A stretch of DNA of 40,582 nt from Firmicutes bacterium HGW-Firmicutes-2 (GCA_002841495.1 PGZV01000027.1:1-40582), one strand, 5' to 3'. Positions 7,438 through 17,383 are shown, counted from the stretch's first letter. Made by a program: numbers and translations. Notes: generated by a model not told the origin, from the letters alone.

Positions 7438-8721
7438 ATGAAAATACTCATTAAAAATGGTAGAATCATTGATCCGGCATCCGGTAGAGATGAAATTTCC
7501 GATATATTGGTGGAACGGGGAAAAATAAAAAAAATCGGTCAGATTGCTGATGACAATGACGCAACCCTCATTGATGCAAAAGGATGCTGGGTGACGCCTG
7601 GGCTCATTGATGTACATGTTCATCTAAGAGAGCCGGGATATGAATATAAAGAGGATATTGAATCAGGAACTTTAAGCGCTGTAGCAGGCGGATTTACAAC
7701 TGTATGTTGTATGCCTAACACAAAGCCGGTTATCGATTCACCTAAGATTATCAAACATATCATTAAGAAAGCCAAAGAGAAAGGGCATGCCCATGTACTG
7801 CCTATTGGTGCCATAACCCTTGGTCAGAAAGGTGAAGTATTAGCACCAATAGATATGATGGTAGATGGTGGAGCCATTGCCATTAGTGAAGATGGACGAT
7901 CGGTCTTAAACGCTAAGATTCTTAAAACAGCCATGTTTGAAGCAGTAAGACTTAATATTCCGGTTTTATCTCATTGTGAAGATGACGACCTAGCCCATGG
8001 TGGCTGTATGAATGATGGCAAACGATCAAAAGAATTGGGCTTGCAGGGCATACCTAACGATGCAGAAGACATTATAACAGCAAGAGACATTCTACTTGCA
8101 AAAAGCACAGGAGCAAAATTACATTTGTGCCATGTCAGCACAGCAGGGAGTGTGGATTTAATAAGAGAGGCAAAAAGCAAAGGCATTCAAGTAACGGCAG
8201 AAGTATGTCCTCATCATTTTACCTTAACTGATGAAGTCGTAGATGGACAAGATGCCAACATGAAAATGAACCCACCTCTTAGAACTCAAGCAGATGTAAA
8301 TGCCATACTAGAAGGGTTAAAAGATGGTACAATAGATATAATAGCCACAGACCATGCACCTCATGCGCCATCAGAAAAAGAAAGTGGCTTTATAAGTGCA
8401 GCCAACGGCATTGTAGGATTGGAAACAGCCTTGGGTTTATCGTTGCACACATTGGTACGTTCAGGGCTACTGACGCCGAGTCAACTTATTGAAAAGATGA
8501 GCCTGGCTCCTGCCAAGTTGTTAGGCATCGATAAAGGAAGTTTAAAAGAGGGGAAAATGGCAGATATAACCATCATACAACCCGAAGAAGTTTATATCAT
8601 CGACAAGAACACATTTAAGTCCAAAGGACGTAATACACCTTATGATGGGGTAAAAGTAACTGGTAAGGTTAAGTATACCCTTGTAAAAGGCGTGATAAAA
8701 TATGATGACAATGAAAACTAG
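7438..8721 (+). CDS. pyrC: Dihydroorotase PyrC
   Basis: Third step of UMP synthesis: cyclises N-carbamoyl-aspartate to dihydroorotate. The 427-residue amidohydrolase is the type I (long) form. Metal-binding 'DVHVHLREPG' gives the HxH pair near residue 60. 'VLSHCEDDDLAHGG' and 'LHLCHVST' supply the further His ligands, and 'IIATDHAPHAP' supplies the catalytic Asp. GGAGGT sits seven bases upstream of ATG 7438. First gene of the pyr operon. The 99-bp gap upstream shows no convincing promoter and no PyrR-type attenuator. Confidence 0.95.
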   Translation: MKILIKNGRIIDPASGRDEISDILVERGKIKKIGQIADDNDATLIDAKGCWVTPGLIDVHVHLREPGYEYKEDIESGTLSAVAGGFTTVCCMPNTKPVIDSPKIIKHIIKKAKEKGHAHVLPIGAITLGQKGEVLAPIDMMVDGGAIAISEDGRSVLNAKILKTAMFEAVRLNIPVLSHCEDDDLAHGGCMNDGKRSKELGLQGIPNDAEDIITARDILLAKSTGAKLHLCHVSTAGSVDLIREAKSKGIQVTAEVCPHHFTLTDEVVDGQDANMKMNPPLRTQADVNAILEGLKDGTIDIIATDHAPHAPSEKESGFISAANGIVGLETALGLSLHTLVRSGLLTPSQLIEKMSLAPAKLLGIDKGSLKEGKMADITIIQPEEVYIIDKNTFKSKGRNTPYDGVKVTGKVKYTLVKGVIKYDDNEN

Positions 8722-8732
8722 GAGGCATAAGA

Positions 8733-9656
8733 ATGATTGATCAGCTTATTAAGAAAATAAAAGAAACACAGAATCCGACAGTAGTTGGGCTTGACCCAAG
8801 ACTGGATTATATACCGGAGTATATTCGGGAAAAAGCTTATGATGCTTATGGAAAAACATTATCCGGTGCAGCCTATGCTTTCCTCTTGTTTAATAAAGCC
8901 ATCATTGATGAGATTTATGACATTGTACCTGCGGTTAAGCCACAAGTTGCTATGTATGAACAATATGGGGCAGCAGGTATGCAAGCTTATATTGATACCA
9001 TCGCCTATTCCAAGAAAAAAGGCATGGTTGTTATAGGGGATATAAAAAGAAGTGATATTGCTTCAACAGCAGAAAGCTATTCAGATGGTCATATCGGTCG
9101 TGTGACGGTGGAGGAGAATCAGTTTGAAGTCTATAAGGAAGATTTTATAACATTAAACCCTTATCTTGGCTATGACTCCATAGAACCTTACATGGGTAAC
9201 TGCGAAGCTTATGATAAAGGTTTGTTCGTACTGGTAAAAACCTCCAATCCGAACAGCGGTGAAATCCAAGATATCATGGTGGGATCCGAACACTTATATG
9301 AGTATATGGGTGGATTGGTCTCAAAATGGGGTGAAGCTTATATGGGACAATCCGGTTATAGCAGAATAGGTGCTGTCGTAGGTGCAACCCATTCCAAGCA
9401 AGGTCAAGTACTGAGAGGCATTATGCCCAAAACGTATTTTTTAGTACCGGGCTATGGGGCACAAGGTGCAACAGCTGAAGATCTTGCAGGTTGTTTTAAT
9501 AAGGATGGCTTGGGGGCTATTGTAAATTCCTCAAGAGGTATCATTGCAGCCTATCAAAAACCCGTTTATAAAAAGGATTTTGATACCAAAGATTTTGCGA
9601 AAGCCTCACGTCAAGCGGCACTGGACATGAAAGCTGATCTTAACCGCGTTTTATAG
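8733..9656 (+). CDS. pyrF: Orotidine 5'-phosphate decarboxylase PyrF (long subfamily)
   Basis: Final step to UMP, decarboxylating OMP. The 307 residues fit the type 2 subfamily seen in Clostridia and Actinobacteria rather than the ~230-residue type 1. The substrate site 'VGLDPRLDYIP' opens the protein, and the catalytic Lys/Asp tetrad lies in 'VIGDIKRSDIASTAESY' (D-x-K-x-x-D). 'PGYGAQGATAED' near residue 240 is the phosphate loop. AGGAGG precedes ATG 8733; the gap to pyrC is 11 bp. Confidence 0.95.
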   Translation: MIDQLIKKIKETQNPTVVGLDPRLDYIPEYIREKAYDAYGKTLSGAAYAFLLFNKAIIDEIYDIVPAVKPQVAMYEQYGAAGMQAYIDTIAYSKKKGMVVIGDIKRSDIASTAESYSDGHIGRVTVEENQFEVYKEDFITLNPYLGYDSIEPYMGNCEAYDKGLFVLVKTSNPNSGEIQDIMVGSEHLYEYMGGLVSKWGEAYMGQSGYSRIGAVVGATHSKQGQVLRGIMPKTYFLVPGYGAQGATAEDLAGCFNKDGLGAIVNSSRGIIAAYQKPVYKKDFDTKDFAKASRQAALDMKADLNRVL

Positions 9657-9670
9657 AGAGGAACCCTATC

Positions 9671-10729
9671 ATGAAAGCAAAACTCATATTAGAAAATGGA
9701 ACAGTATTTGAAGGAAAAGCCTTTGGATATATGAAAGAGACTGTCGGTGAGGTTGTTTTTAACACCAGCATGACCGGCTATCAGGAAATATTAACGGATC
9801 CATCTTATTACGGTCAGATTGTAACCATGACATACCCTATGATTGGTAATTATGGTTTAAACCTAGATGATCATGAGTCCTCGGGTGTTAAAGTAAAAGG
9901 CTTTGTGGTTAGAGAAAAAGCGGACAATCCAAATAACTGGCGTTGTGAATTTGAAATCGATGAGTATCTAAACCGCCATAAGATATTAGGCATCGAAGGT
10001 ATTGATACAAGGGCATTAACAAAAATAATCAGAAATTCCGGTACCATGAAGGGTATCATTACAGTAAGGGATCTAACACAGAGTCAAATTTCTAGTAAAT
10101 TCAATGGTTTTCATAATGACAAAGCGGTTGAAGAAGTCACGTCAAAAGAAGTAAAAGTGATGGAAGGTGACGGTATTCATATAGTAGCCATGGATTTTGG
10201 TATTAAAAACAATATTTTAAGATCTTTTAAAAATAGAAAATGTAAAATAACCCTTGTACCCGCGCATACAAAAGCGGAAGAGATACTTGCTCTTAGTCCG
10301 GATGGTGTTTTTCTATCCAATGGACCTGGTGATCCTAAAGACGTACCGACCGTTATTCATGAGATCAAAAAACTCATAGGTAAAAAGCCGATAACAGGGA
10401 TTTGTCTTGGGCACCAATTACTGGCACTGGCTCTTGATGGCGATACAGAGAAGTTGAAGTTTGGACATAGGGGCGCGAACCATCCGGTAAAAGACCTAAG
10501 CACTGGTCGGGTTATGATTACTTCTCAAAACCACGGTTATGTGGTTTGTGAAGATGGACTTCCTGAAGGCGTTACAATCACCCACATCAATTTAAACGAT
10601 GGTACTGTCGAAGGCATGAAACATCATGAACATCAGATCTATAGCATCCAATTTCATCCGGAAGCTTGTCCCGGACCTCATGACACAGACCCCATATTTG
10701 ATGAATTCATAGAAATCATGACACCATGA
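9671..10729 (+). CDS. carA: Carbamoyl phosphate synthase small subunit CarA
   Basis: Glutaminase subunit that feeds ammonia through a tunnel to CarB. The 352-residue protein has the N-terminal CPSase_sm_chain domain ('NTSMTGYQEILTDPSYYGQI') and a C-terminal class I amidotransferase. Its nucleophile Cys lies in 'GICLGHQLLALAL' and the His/Glu pair in 'IQFHPEACPGPHD'. Placed 14 bp after pyrF and 33 bp before carB. Its inclusion in the pyr operon suggests this copy serves pyrimidine synthesis, though it would also supply arginine precursors. Confidence 0.96.
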   Translation: MKAKLILENGTVFEGKAFGYMKETVGEVVFNTSMTGYQEILTDPSYYGQIVTMTYPMIGNYGLNLDDHESSGVKVKGFVVREKADNPNNWRCEFEIDEYLNRHKILGIEGIDTRALTKIIRNSGTMKGIITVRDLTQSQISSKFNGFHNDKAVEEVTSKEVKVMEGDGIHIVAMDFGIKNNILRSFKNRKCKITLVPAHTKAEEILALSPDGVFLSNGPGDPKDVPTVIHEIKKLIGKKPITGICLGHQLLALALDGDTEKLKFGHRGANHPVKDLSTGRVMITSQNHGYVVCEDGLPEGVTITHINLNDGTVEGMKHHEHQIYSIQFHPEACPGPHDTDPIFDEFIEIMTP

Positions 10730-10762
10730 GCTCTATAGTGATGTATAAGAAAGGATATTAAT

Positions 10763-13700
10763 ATGCCAAAAGATAATTCTATAAAAAAAGTCCTGGTCAT
10801 AGGCTCAGGTCCAATCGTCATTGGACAGGCGGCAGAGTTTGACTATTCAGGTACACAAGCATGCCAAGCATTTAGAGAAGAAGGGGTTATTACCGTACTT
10901 GTTAATAGTAACCCTGCGACCATTATGACAGACAAAGAAGTAGCGGATATCGTTTACATTGAACCCTTGACATTGCCATTTTTGGAAAAAGTAATAGATA
11001 AGGAACGTCCGGATAGTTTGATTGCAGGCATGGGCGGGCAAACAGGACTGAATCTAGCTGTTGAGCTTCATGATGCGGGCATTTTGGAAAAATATAATGT
11101 AAAAGTTATAGGCACTCAGATTGATGCAATCAAAGAAGGGGAAGACAGAGAAGATTTCAAAAAATTAATGGAAAAAATCGGTCAGCCGGTTATTGAAAGT
11201 AAAATCGTAACCACCATGGAAGACGGCGTGGATTTTGCATCTCATATAGGATATCCCGTTGTGGTTAGACCGGCATATACCCTAGGTGGATCCGGTGGTG
11301 GTATTGCAGAAGACCGAGAAGAATTAAAGCAGATTCTAGCATCAGGTCTTCAACTGTCTCGGGTCGGTCAAGTGCTTCTTGAAAAATCCATTAAGGGATG
11401 GAAAGAGATTGAGTATGAAGTCATGCGTGATTGTGCAGGTAATGCCATTACCGTATGTAATATGGAAAACATCGATCCAGTAGGTGTTCATACTGGAGAT
11501 AGTATTGTTGTTGCACCCTCTCAGACCCTATCCGATGTAGAATATCAGATGCTTAGAAAAGCTTCCTTGGATATTATAAATGAAGTTGGTATTGTCGGGG
11601 GTTGTAATGTACAACTGGCCCTTCATCCTGAAAGCTTTGAATACGCCATTATAGAGATCAATCCAAGGGTGAGTCGTTCCTCAGCATTGGCTTCAAAAGC
11701 AACAGGTTATCCGATTGCAAAAGTATCAGCAAAACTAGCACTTGGCTACAGATTAGACGAAATTCAAAATGCCGTTACCAAAAAGACACAAGCTTGTTTT
11801 GAGCCAACACTCGATTATTGTGTCATCAAAATACCAAAATGGCCTTTTGATAAATTTAGAAGAGCTAAGAAGACACTAGGTACCAAGATGATGGCAACAG
11901 GTGAAGTCATGGCCATTGGCAATAATTTTGAAGCGGCTCTACTAAAAGCAGTGCGGTCTTTGGAGATTGGTCAATATAGCCTTCATCATAAAAAAGCGGC
12001 ATCCAGAGATATGGATGAATTGAAAAAAAGGGTACAAGTACCGGATGATGAGCGGTTATTTGATTTAGCCGAGTTAATCCGTCGTGGTTATAGACTGGAT
12101 AAAATCTGTAAGATTACAGGCATGGATATTTATTTTGTCAATAAAATTAAAAATATTGTAGACGAAGAAGAGAAGCTGAGAAGCATGAGCATTGATCAGA
12201 TTGATCGGGATTACATGAAATGGTTAAAAATCAAAGGCTTCTCAGATAAAGCCATCGCTGATTTTGTTGGATGTATGCCCATAGAAGTATTAAATCTAAG
12301 AAAAGCCTACCATATAGAAGCTGTCTTCAAGATGGTGGATACTTGTGGTGGTGAGTTTGAGGCGGTATCACCCTACTATTACTCAACTTATGATGAAGTC
12401 GATGAAGTAGCGGTATCAGATCGTAAAAAAGTCTTAGTTATAGGATCGGGACCCATACGTATCGGACAAGGAATAGAATTTGATTATTGTTCAGTACATT
12501 CTATCTTAGCCCTTAAAAAAGCGGGCATAGAGACGATTATCGCCAACAACAACCCTGAAACCGTGAGTACAGACTTTGATACGGCGGATAAACTGTACTT
12601 TGAACCTTTAACAGAAGAAGATGTGTTGAATATTATCGAAAAAGAAAAGCCGGATGGGGTGATTTTACAATTTGGTGGACAAACAGCCATTAAATTAGCC
12701 GGTTTCCTAGATCAGATGGAGGTACCGATTCTTGGTACAAAGCCAAAACAAATAGATGAAGCTGAAGACCGAGAAAAATTTGACGACCTCATGGAAAAGT
12801 TGGATGTAGCAAGACCTAAAGGAAAAGCCGTCTGGTCAATAGAAGAAGGTCTTAAAGAAGCGGAACTCTTAGGTTATCCGGTACTTGTTCGCCCATCTTA
12901 TGTTCTTGGGGGACAAGGTATGGAAATCACTTATAATGATGTAGAGCTTAAAAATTACTTAGGCCCGGCTTTTGAAAGAGATCATAAGAATCCGGTTCTT
13001 ATTGACCGGTATTTAACCGGTAAGGAAATCGAAGTGGATGCCATATGTGACGGTGAAAGTATCTTAATACCCGGTATCATGGAACACTTGGAAAGAGCAG
13101 GCGTACATTCAGGTGATAGTATATCCATTTATCCACCAAGAAGCTTATCAGACGCTTTAAAGCAACAGATTCTGGTACAGACAGAGAAAATTGCCCTAGC
13201 CCTTCAAGTTGTGGGTATGATTAACATCCAGTACATTGAGTTTGAAGATGTACTTTATATCATAGAGGTGAATCCCAGATCTTCAAGAACGGTGCCCTAT
13301 ATTAGTAAAGTGACCGGCGTCCCTATGATAGAGTTGGCAACCAGAGCGATGTTAGGGGAAAAGCTGGTGGAGATGGGCTTTGGAACCGGTATATACAGAG
13401 AAGCGGATCTTGTAGCCATCAAAGTGCCAGTGTTTTCAACTCAAAAGTTACCAGATGTTGAGGTTTCACTAGGGCCCGAAATGAGATCCACAGGTGAGGT
13501 TCTTGGTGTCGGAAAAACATTTGAAGAAGCGTTATACAAGGGATTTGTTGGTTCAGGCATGGGCATTATCAAGCCAAAAGGTAATATACTAGCCACCATT
13601 AAGCCAATTGATCAGAAGGAATTCATACCCATGGCCAAGAAGTTTATTGAGATGGGGTATCGTTTTATCGCAACAGAAGGAACAGCCAGGGTTCTTAAGG

Positions 13701-13990
13701 AAAATGGTATAGATGCACAGATTGCAAAGAAGATTAATGAAGGCGTTCCTAATATTCTGGATCTAATCAGAAGCGGCCTAATAGATGTTGTTATTAACAC
13801 ACCAACAAAAGCCAATGATGTAACAAGAGATGGTTTTAGAATACGCAGGGCAGCCATAGAAGCTACTGTACCGGTATTAACTTCTCTTGATACTGCTCAA
13901 GGCATGTTGGACATCATATGCGCCGACATGAATGAAGCAACCATGTCAATCTATAATATGGGAGAACTATATGTGCCAAACAAGTTATAA
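10763..13990 (+). CDS. carB: Carbamoyl phosphate synthase large subunit CarB
   Basis: Makes carbamoyl phosphate from bicarbonate, ammonia and two ATP. The 1075-residue length is normal. Two homologous halves each begin with '[14 protein letters not shown]' (residues about 9 and 555), and each contains an ATP-grasp fold ('[18 protein letters not shown]', '[18 protein letters not shown]'). An oligomerisation domain lies between them (about 400-550). The C-terminal ~140 residues form the MGS-like allosteric domain that binds UMP or ornithine effectors in known enzymes. Start ATG 10763 follows AAAGGA. It overlaps pyrK by 20 bp. Confidence 0.97.
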   Translation: MPKDNSIKKVLVIGSGPIVIGQAAEFDYSGTQACQAFREEGVITVLVNSNPATIMTDKEVADIVYIEPLTLPFLEKVIDKERPDSLIAGMGGQTGLNLAVELHDAGILEKYNVKVIGTQIDAIKEGEDREDFKKLMEKIGQPVIESKIVTTMEDGVDFASHIGYPVVVRPAYTLGGSGGGIAEDREELKQILASGLQLSRVGQVLLEKSIKGWKEIEYEVMRDCAGNAITVCNMENIDPVGVHTGDSIVVAPSQTLSDVEYQMLRKASLDIINEVGIVGGCNVQLALHPESFEYAIIEINPRVSRSSALASKATGYPIAKVSAKLALGYRLDEIQNAVTKKTQACFEPTLDYCVIKIPKWPFDKFRRAKKTLGTKMMATGEVMAIGNNFEAALLKAVRSLEIGQYSLHHKKAASRDMDELKKRVQVPDDERLFDLAELIRRGYRLDKICKITGMDIYFVNKIKNIVDEEEKLRSMSIDQIDRDYMKWLKIKGFSDKAIADFVGCMPIEVLNLRKAYHIEAVFKMVDTCGGEFEAVSPYYYSTYDEVDEVAVSDRKKVLVIGSGPIRIGQGIEFDYCSVHSILALKKAGIETIIANNNPETVSTDFDTADKLYFEPLTEEDVLNIIEKEKPDGVILQFGGQTAIKLAGFLDQMEVPILGTKPKQIDEAEDREKFDDLMEKLDVARPKGKAVWSIEEGLKEAELLGYPVLVRPSYVLGGQGMEITYNDVELKNYLGPAFERDHKNPVLIDRYLTGKEIEVDAICDGESILIPGIMEHLERAGVHSGDSISIYPPRSLSDALKQQILVQTEKIALALQVVGMINIQYIEFEDVLYIIEVNPRSSRTVPYISKVTGVPMIELATRAMLGEKLVEMGFGTGIYREADLVAIKVPVFSTQKLPDVEVSLGPEMRSTGEVLGVGKTFEEALYKGFVGSGMGIIKPKGNILATIKPIDQKEFIPMAKKFIEMGYRFIATEGTARVLKENGIDAQIAKKINEGVPNILDLIRSGLIDVVINTPTKANDVTRDGFRIRRAAIEATVPVLTSLDTAQGMLDIICADMNEATMSIYNMGELYVPNKL

Positions 13991-14750
13991 AAGTAAAATC
14001 AGTTGTGAAATTATAAAGAACGTTCATTTAATTGACCAAGTATATGAAATGATCCTTGATTGTCCATCCATTGCTATGGAGGCAAAAGCGGGCCAATTTG
14101 TGAATCTGTATTGTCATCATATGGGACGGTTATTGCCAAGACCTATCAGCATATGCGAAATCGATAGGGAAGGGGGGCGTCTACACCTTGTGTATGCGAT
14201 TCTAGGCGATGGTACGGCTGAGTTTGCCTCTTATGTAGCAGGCGCGTATATTGAAGTGTTAGGGCCTTTTGGCAATGGCTTTGAGTTTGACCCTGATAAT
14301 CAAGATGATGTTTTGATAATCGGTGGTGGTGTAGGCACACCACCCCTTGTGCAACTGGCTAAAGAGCTAAAAGGTAAGAAAACCATTGTTGTTGGTTTTA
14401 GATCTAGCCCATATTTGATAGAACGTCTGGGGAAATATGGTGAGGTTTATGTGACAACAGATGATGGTTCAGCAGGCTTTAAGGGTCATGTAGTGGATCT
14501 CCTTGAAAAAAAAGGACTTCAAGGTCATATATATGCTTGTGGTCCTACACCCATGCTAAAAGGTGTAAAGGCTTATGCAAGTAAGAACAACCTGCCGGCA
14601 CAGCTTTCCTTAGAAGAACGTATGGGATGTGGCTTCGGCGGTTGTGTAGGTTGTGTGACCAAAATTGTAGCAGAAACAGAACTTGGATTTATTTATAAAA
14701 AGGTATGTAAAGATGGTCCGGTTTTTGATGCTAAGGAGGTGCTATTCTAA
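13971..14750 (+). CDS. pyrK: Dihydroorotate dehydrogenase electron-transfer subunit PyrK
   Basis: Iron-sulfur flavoprotein that passes electrons from PyrD to NAD+. In the 259 residues, '[13 protein letters not shown]' is the FAD site and '[15 protein letters not shown]' the NAD site. The four Cys of '[11 protein letters not shown]' and 'VCKDG' bind [2Fe-2S]. ATG 13971 with GGGAG six bases upstream is the start. The frame is open a further 39 bases into carB, but without a ribosome site. The stop overlaps the pyrD start (TAATG), so subunits are translationally coupled. Confidence 0.95.
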   Translation: MCQTSYKSKISCEIIKNVHLIDQVYEMILDCPSIAMEAKAGQFVNLYCHHMGRLLPRPISICEIDREGGRLHLVYAILGDGTAEFASYVAGAYIEVLGPFGNGFEFDPDNQDDVLIIGGGVGTPPLVQLAKELKGKKTIVVGFRSSPYLIERLGKYGEVYVTTDDGSAGFKGHVVDLLEKKGLQGHIYACGPTPMLKGVKAYASKNNLPAQLSLEERMGCGFGGCVGCVTKIVAETELGFIYKKVCKDGPVFDAKEVLF

Positions 14751-15652
14751 TGAATTTGGGTATAAACATTGCAGGCATTGAACTAAAAAATCCTATTATG
14801 ACCGCTTCCGGTACTTTTGGTTCAGGTAGAGAGTATGAGCCCTATGTTGATATAAACAAGATTGGATGCGTGGTGGTAAAAGGCGTAGCCAATGTGCCAT
14901 GGATGGGCAATCCGGCGCCAAGAATTGTAGAAACTTACGGTGGTATGATTAATGCAGTAGGTTTACAAAATCCCGGTGTTGAAGTTTTTATAGCCGAAGA
15001 CATCCCTTTTTTGAGACAGTTTGATACAAAGATTGCCGTGAATCTGGCGGGAAGAACCATTGAGGAATATGTGGCCGTGGCCAGTCGACTGGCTACAGCA
15101 GATGTGGATTTTTTAGAACTGAACATTTCCTGTCCTAATATAAAAGAAGGTGGCGTAGCTTTTGGTATAGATCCCAATATGGCAATGAAGGTTACAGAAG
15201 CGGTTAAAAAGGTAGCAAAGCAGCCCTTGATCGTAAAACTTAGCCCTAATGTGACAGATATTACAGAGATAGCAAGAGCGGTAGAAGCAGGTGGTGCAGA
15301 CGCGGTTTCACTTATTAATACCCTTATTGGTAGCCGTATTGATATTCATAAGCGACAATTTATTTTATCGACTAAGCATGGCGGTTTGTCTGGACCGGCT
15401 ATAAAACCGGTAGCGATTAGGATGGTGTATCAAGTGGCAAATAGTATTAGGCTACCTATTATTGGTATGGGTGGTATTATGACAGGTGAGGATGCTATCG
15501 AATTTATGATGGCAGGTGCCACAGGTATAGCCGTTGGTACTGCAAATTTATTAGACCCTTGTGCCACCATGAAAATACTTGACGAAATGTTGATTTTCAT
15601 GCAAAATAAGGGAATAGAAAATATAAATGATATTGTAGGCATAGTAAAATGA
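14750..15652 (+). CDS. pyrD: Dihydroorotate dehydrogenase catalytic subunit (class 1B)
   Basis: FMN-containing TIM-barrel enzyme oxidising dihydroorotate to orotate. Class 1B is shown by the catalytic Cys in 'LELNISCPNIKEGG' and by the adjacent pyrK, its obligatory partner. 'NPIMTASGTFGSGREY' is the N-terminal substrate and FMN region; 'IIGMGGIMTGEDA' and 'GATGIAVGTANL' are the FMN phosphate-binding loops. The 300 residues match the family. TAATG overlap with pyrK. The heterotetramer uses NAD+ as acceptor, fitting an anaerobe. Confidence 0.96.
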   Translation: MNLGINIAGIELKNPIMTASGTFGSGREYEPYVDINKIGCVVVKGVANVPWMGNPAPRIVETYGGMINAVGLQNPGVEVFIAEDIPFLRQFDTKIAVNLAGRTIEEYVAVASRLATADVDFLELNISCPNIKEGGVAFGIDPNMAMKVTEAVKKVAKQPLIVKLSPNVTDITEIARAVEAGGADAVSLINTLIGSRIDIHKRQFILSTKHGGLSGPAIKPVAIRMVYQVANSIRLPIIGMGGIMTGEDAIEFMMAGATGIAVGTANLLDPCATMKILDEMLIFMQNKGIENINDIVGIVK

Positions 15653-15664
15653 TAAATGGTTATA

Positions 15665-15682
15665 GGGTCAAAACTAAGTTTC
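15665..15682 (+). promoter_or_regulatory. Shared 18-bp element, copy 1 (pyrD-pyrE gap)
   Basis: GGGTCAAAACTAAGTTTC. It matches copies at 20713-20730 (minus orientation) in 16 of 18 positions and at 21991-22008 in 15 of 18. The core AAACT-A-AGTTT is an odd palindrome, as expected of a dimeric DNA-binding protein's site. Function inferred. Confidence 0.5.
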
Positions 15683-15730
15683 ACTAAATTCACATATATT
15701 GTATGCGAAAGTTCAACTATATAGTTTTGA
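15668..15730. repeat. Inverted repeat between pyrD and pyrE
   Basis: TCAAAACTA (15668-15676) and TAGTTTTGA (15722-15730) are perfect inverted copies 45 bp apart; the right arm also lies in the palindrome AACTATATAGTT. In RNA this would be a weak AT-rich hairpin between pyrD and pyrE. The left arm is part of the 18-bp shared element. No PyrR-binding consensus is present. Confidence 0.55.
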
Positions 15731-15789
15731 AACCTTAACCATCAAATTAACGAAGCAATTTTTATACATATCATTGAAGGGAAGAAAAT

Positions 15790-16467
15790 ATGGATCAATA
15801 TAAAAAAGAATTTATAGAGTTTATGGTAGACAGTGAGGTTCTGACATTTGGGGATTTTACAACGAAGAGTGGAAGAAAAACACCATTTTTTATCAATGCA
15901 GGTAATTACAGATCGGGTAGACAGTTAAGTCTACTTGGGGATTATTATGCTAAAGCAATCAAGGAGAATTTTGGGACAGATTTTCAGATACTTTATGGGC
16001 CAGCTTATAAAGGCATACCCCTTAGTGTAACCACATCTGTTTCATTGTCCAAATCCTATGGCGCTGATGTTGCCTATTGCTCCAATCGTAAAGAGCAAAA
16101 AGATCACGGAGATGTGGGTGGTTTCCTGGGTGCCAAATTACAAGATGGTGATAAGATTATCATCATTGAAGATGTGACAACAGCCGGAACTTCTATCTAT
16201 GAGACCATGCCGCTACTAAAATCAGTAGCCAACGTGAATGTTCTCGGATTAATTATATCTGTAGATCGGATGGAAAAAGGCAGAGGCGAACAATCTGCAC
16301 TTACAGAACTTGCAGATGCATTTAATATTGAAACTTGCGCCATTGTTACCATGGAGGAAGTGGTGGGGTACTTACATAACAGAGCCATTGATGGTAGAGT
16401 TTATATTGATGATGAGATTAAAAGCAGCATTGATGCTTATTATGAGATTTACGGTGCGAAAGCGTAA
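15790..16467 (+). CDS. pyrE: Orotate phosphoribosyltransferase PyrE
   Basis: Joins orotate to PRPP to give OMP. The 225-residue protein has the PRPP-binding signature 'KIIIIEDVTTAGTS' and the flexible catalytic loop 'NRKEQKDHGDVGG', which supplies catalytic Lys and His residues. The N-terminal 'EFIEFMVDSEVLTFGDFTTKSGR' region resembles the longer clostridial PyrE type. It is the last pyr gene, separated from pyrD by 137 bp that hold an inverted repeat and the shared 18-bp element, so it may have separate control. GAAGG lies just upstream of ATG 15790. Confidence 0.95.
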   Translation: MDQYKKEFIEFMVDSEVLTFGDFTTKSGRKTPFFINAGNYRSGRQLSLLGDYYAKAIKENFGTDFQILYGPAYKGIPLSVTTSVSLSKSYGADVAYCSNRKEQKDHGDVGGFLGAKLQDGDKIIIIEDVTTAGTSIYETMPLLKSVANVNVLGLIISVDRMEKGRGEQSALTELADAFNIETCAIVTMEEVVGYLHNRAIDGRVYIDDEIKSSIDAYYEIYGAKA

Positions 16468-16551
16468 TACATACCTTATGAAATAATGATAACAATAATC
16501 ACAAGAAAAAGCATGAAAAAGCAAAAAAAACTAGTAATTATCACATGTCCA

Positions 16552-16560
16552 TGATATAAT
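16552..16560 (+). promoter_or_regulatory. Extended -10 promoter of a non-coding RNA
   Basis: TGA-TATAAT (16552-16560) is a perfect extended -10. No good -35 lies 17 bp upstream (TAGTAA at 16532-16537). Predicted start near 16567, at the base of the long-range helix described next. Confidence 0.6.
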
Positions 16561-16566
16561 ACTTGT

Positions 16567-16998
16567 TAGGACCTTGTGAACGAGACATATGATGGATATC
16601 ACATATAAAGTAGGATGTTCAATGCTATGACATGTTACAGGTAAAAATGCGAGGACGATGAATCATACAACACCTTAAACAGTTGGCTGACCGAATGGGC
16701 TGAAGTTTTAGATTCCAAAACGATGAAATCTAGTTTTGTAGAATGGTAAAACAATCACAGGCAATCTATATAAGGGAAGTTCTTTTCATGTAAGAACAAG
16801 TTGGATTTAATACGTTGCGTAATTGAAATACCGCTTTCTGAATTGGGGATAGAAAACGGAATGAACAAAAAGGTCCAAAAAGATAAAGATAGGTGCAGAG
16901 CCTATACGTTTCCGGGGGTGGAAACAAAAAGAACGAGCAGGGGTGTTTCGTTCGTAAAAGTTAGAGCTGACATGGCAACATGTTGTTCTAGCTTTTTT
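16567..16998 (+). ncRNA. Candidate large structured non-coding RNA (~430 nt), class not recognised
   Basis: Bounded by an extended -10 promoter and a strong terminator, with no credible gene inside. GGACCTT (16569-16575), at the predicted 5' end, is perfectly complementary to AAGGTCC (16870-16876), closing a ~300-nt domain. Within it GTTCTT/AAGAAC and CCG..TTTCT/AGAAA..CGG hairpins are visible. Three compact hairpins follow in a row: ATAGG/CCTAT (16889-16905), GTTTCC/GGAAAC (16908-16925, loop GGGGGT) and GAACGA/TCGTTC (16931-16953, loop GCAGGGGTGTT). I looked for tmRNA, RNase P, SRP and 6S consensus segments and found none. Expression and class are inference; the helices are visible in the sequence. 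Confidence 0.6.
16956..16998 (+). terminator. Strong intrinsic terminator of the non-coding RNA
   Basis: AAAGTTAGAG-C-TGACATG (16957-16974), tetraloop GCAA, and CATGTTGTTCTAGCTTT form a long stem with one bulged C and a few G-U pairs, running into six T residues. The GNRA loop and long stem make this convincing. Confidence 0.9.
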
Positions 16999-17134
16999 AT
17001 GTTGTAGGAGTTACTTAGCTCTATTTTCGGACCAGTTAAATGTCACTGTGATGGTAGTACCAATGCATAGATTGAATCAAGTTGGCTATTATGTTAACGT
17101 ATAGATTGATGTATGATTTGAAGGAGGGCGTATT

Positions 17135-17383
17135 ATGAATAAAAAGACGCAGATTGTAGCAGCTTTATCTGTTTTTATAATTACTTCAAATTTATTGAAT
17201 TACACTATTATCGACAATAGAAAAATCAATTCGTTAATTTCAGTATTTATTTATTTATTAATACTAATAATAATCTATATATTCTTCTATCCAGTAGTTC
17301 ATACTGACAATGAAAAAGATAAAAAACAATTTCTATTTATTGGATTATTATTATTTGTTGTATTCTTGCTTATGATTTTGTAG
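17135..17383 (+). CDS. Small membrane protein of unknown function
   Basis: An 82-residue, very hydrophobic protein with three likely membrane helices (about residues 6-26, 32-54, 64-82). A short charged loop 'HTDNEKDKK' separates the last two. AAGGAGGG lies four bases before ATG 17135, a strong ribosome site that supports real translation. No family recognised. It lies between two candidate non-coding RNAs in a gene-poor stretch. The 17000-17134 gap upstream holds no clear promoter. Confidence 0.65.
   Translation: MNKKTQIVAALSVFIITSNLLNYTIIDNRKINSLISVFIYLLILIIIYIFFYPVVHTDNEKDKKQFLFIGLLLFVVFLLMIL

Noticed and set aside
16709-16738. H-type pseudoknot: TAGATT/AATCTA interleaved with CAAAAC/GTTTTG
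   Set aside because: The loop that must cross the first helix would be zero nucleotides long, so both helices cannot form together. They may be alternative pairings.
16567-16998. tmRNA, RNase P RNA, SRP RNA or 6S RNA
   Set aside because: No tRNA-like 3' end or tag frame, no GAGGAAAGUC or other RNase P core, no SRP S-domain GGAA/AGCAGCC motif, and too long and too open for 6S.
16801-17007. A 68-codon open frame starting at TTG within the non-coding RNA region
   Set aside because: No ribosome site, TTG start, unnatural composition, and it runs through three hairpins and the terminator stem. The RNA interpretation explains the sequence better.
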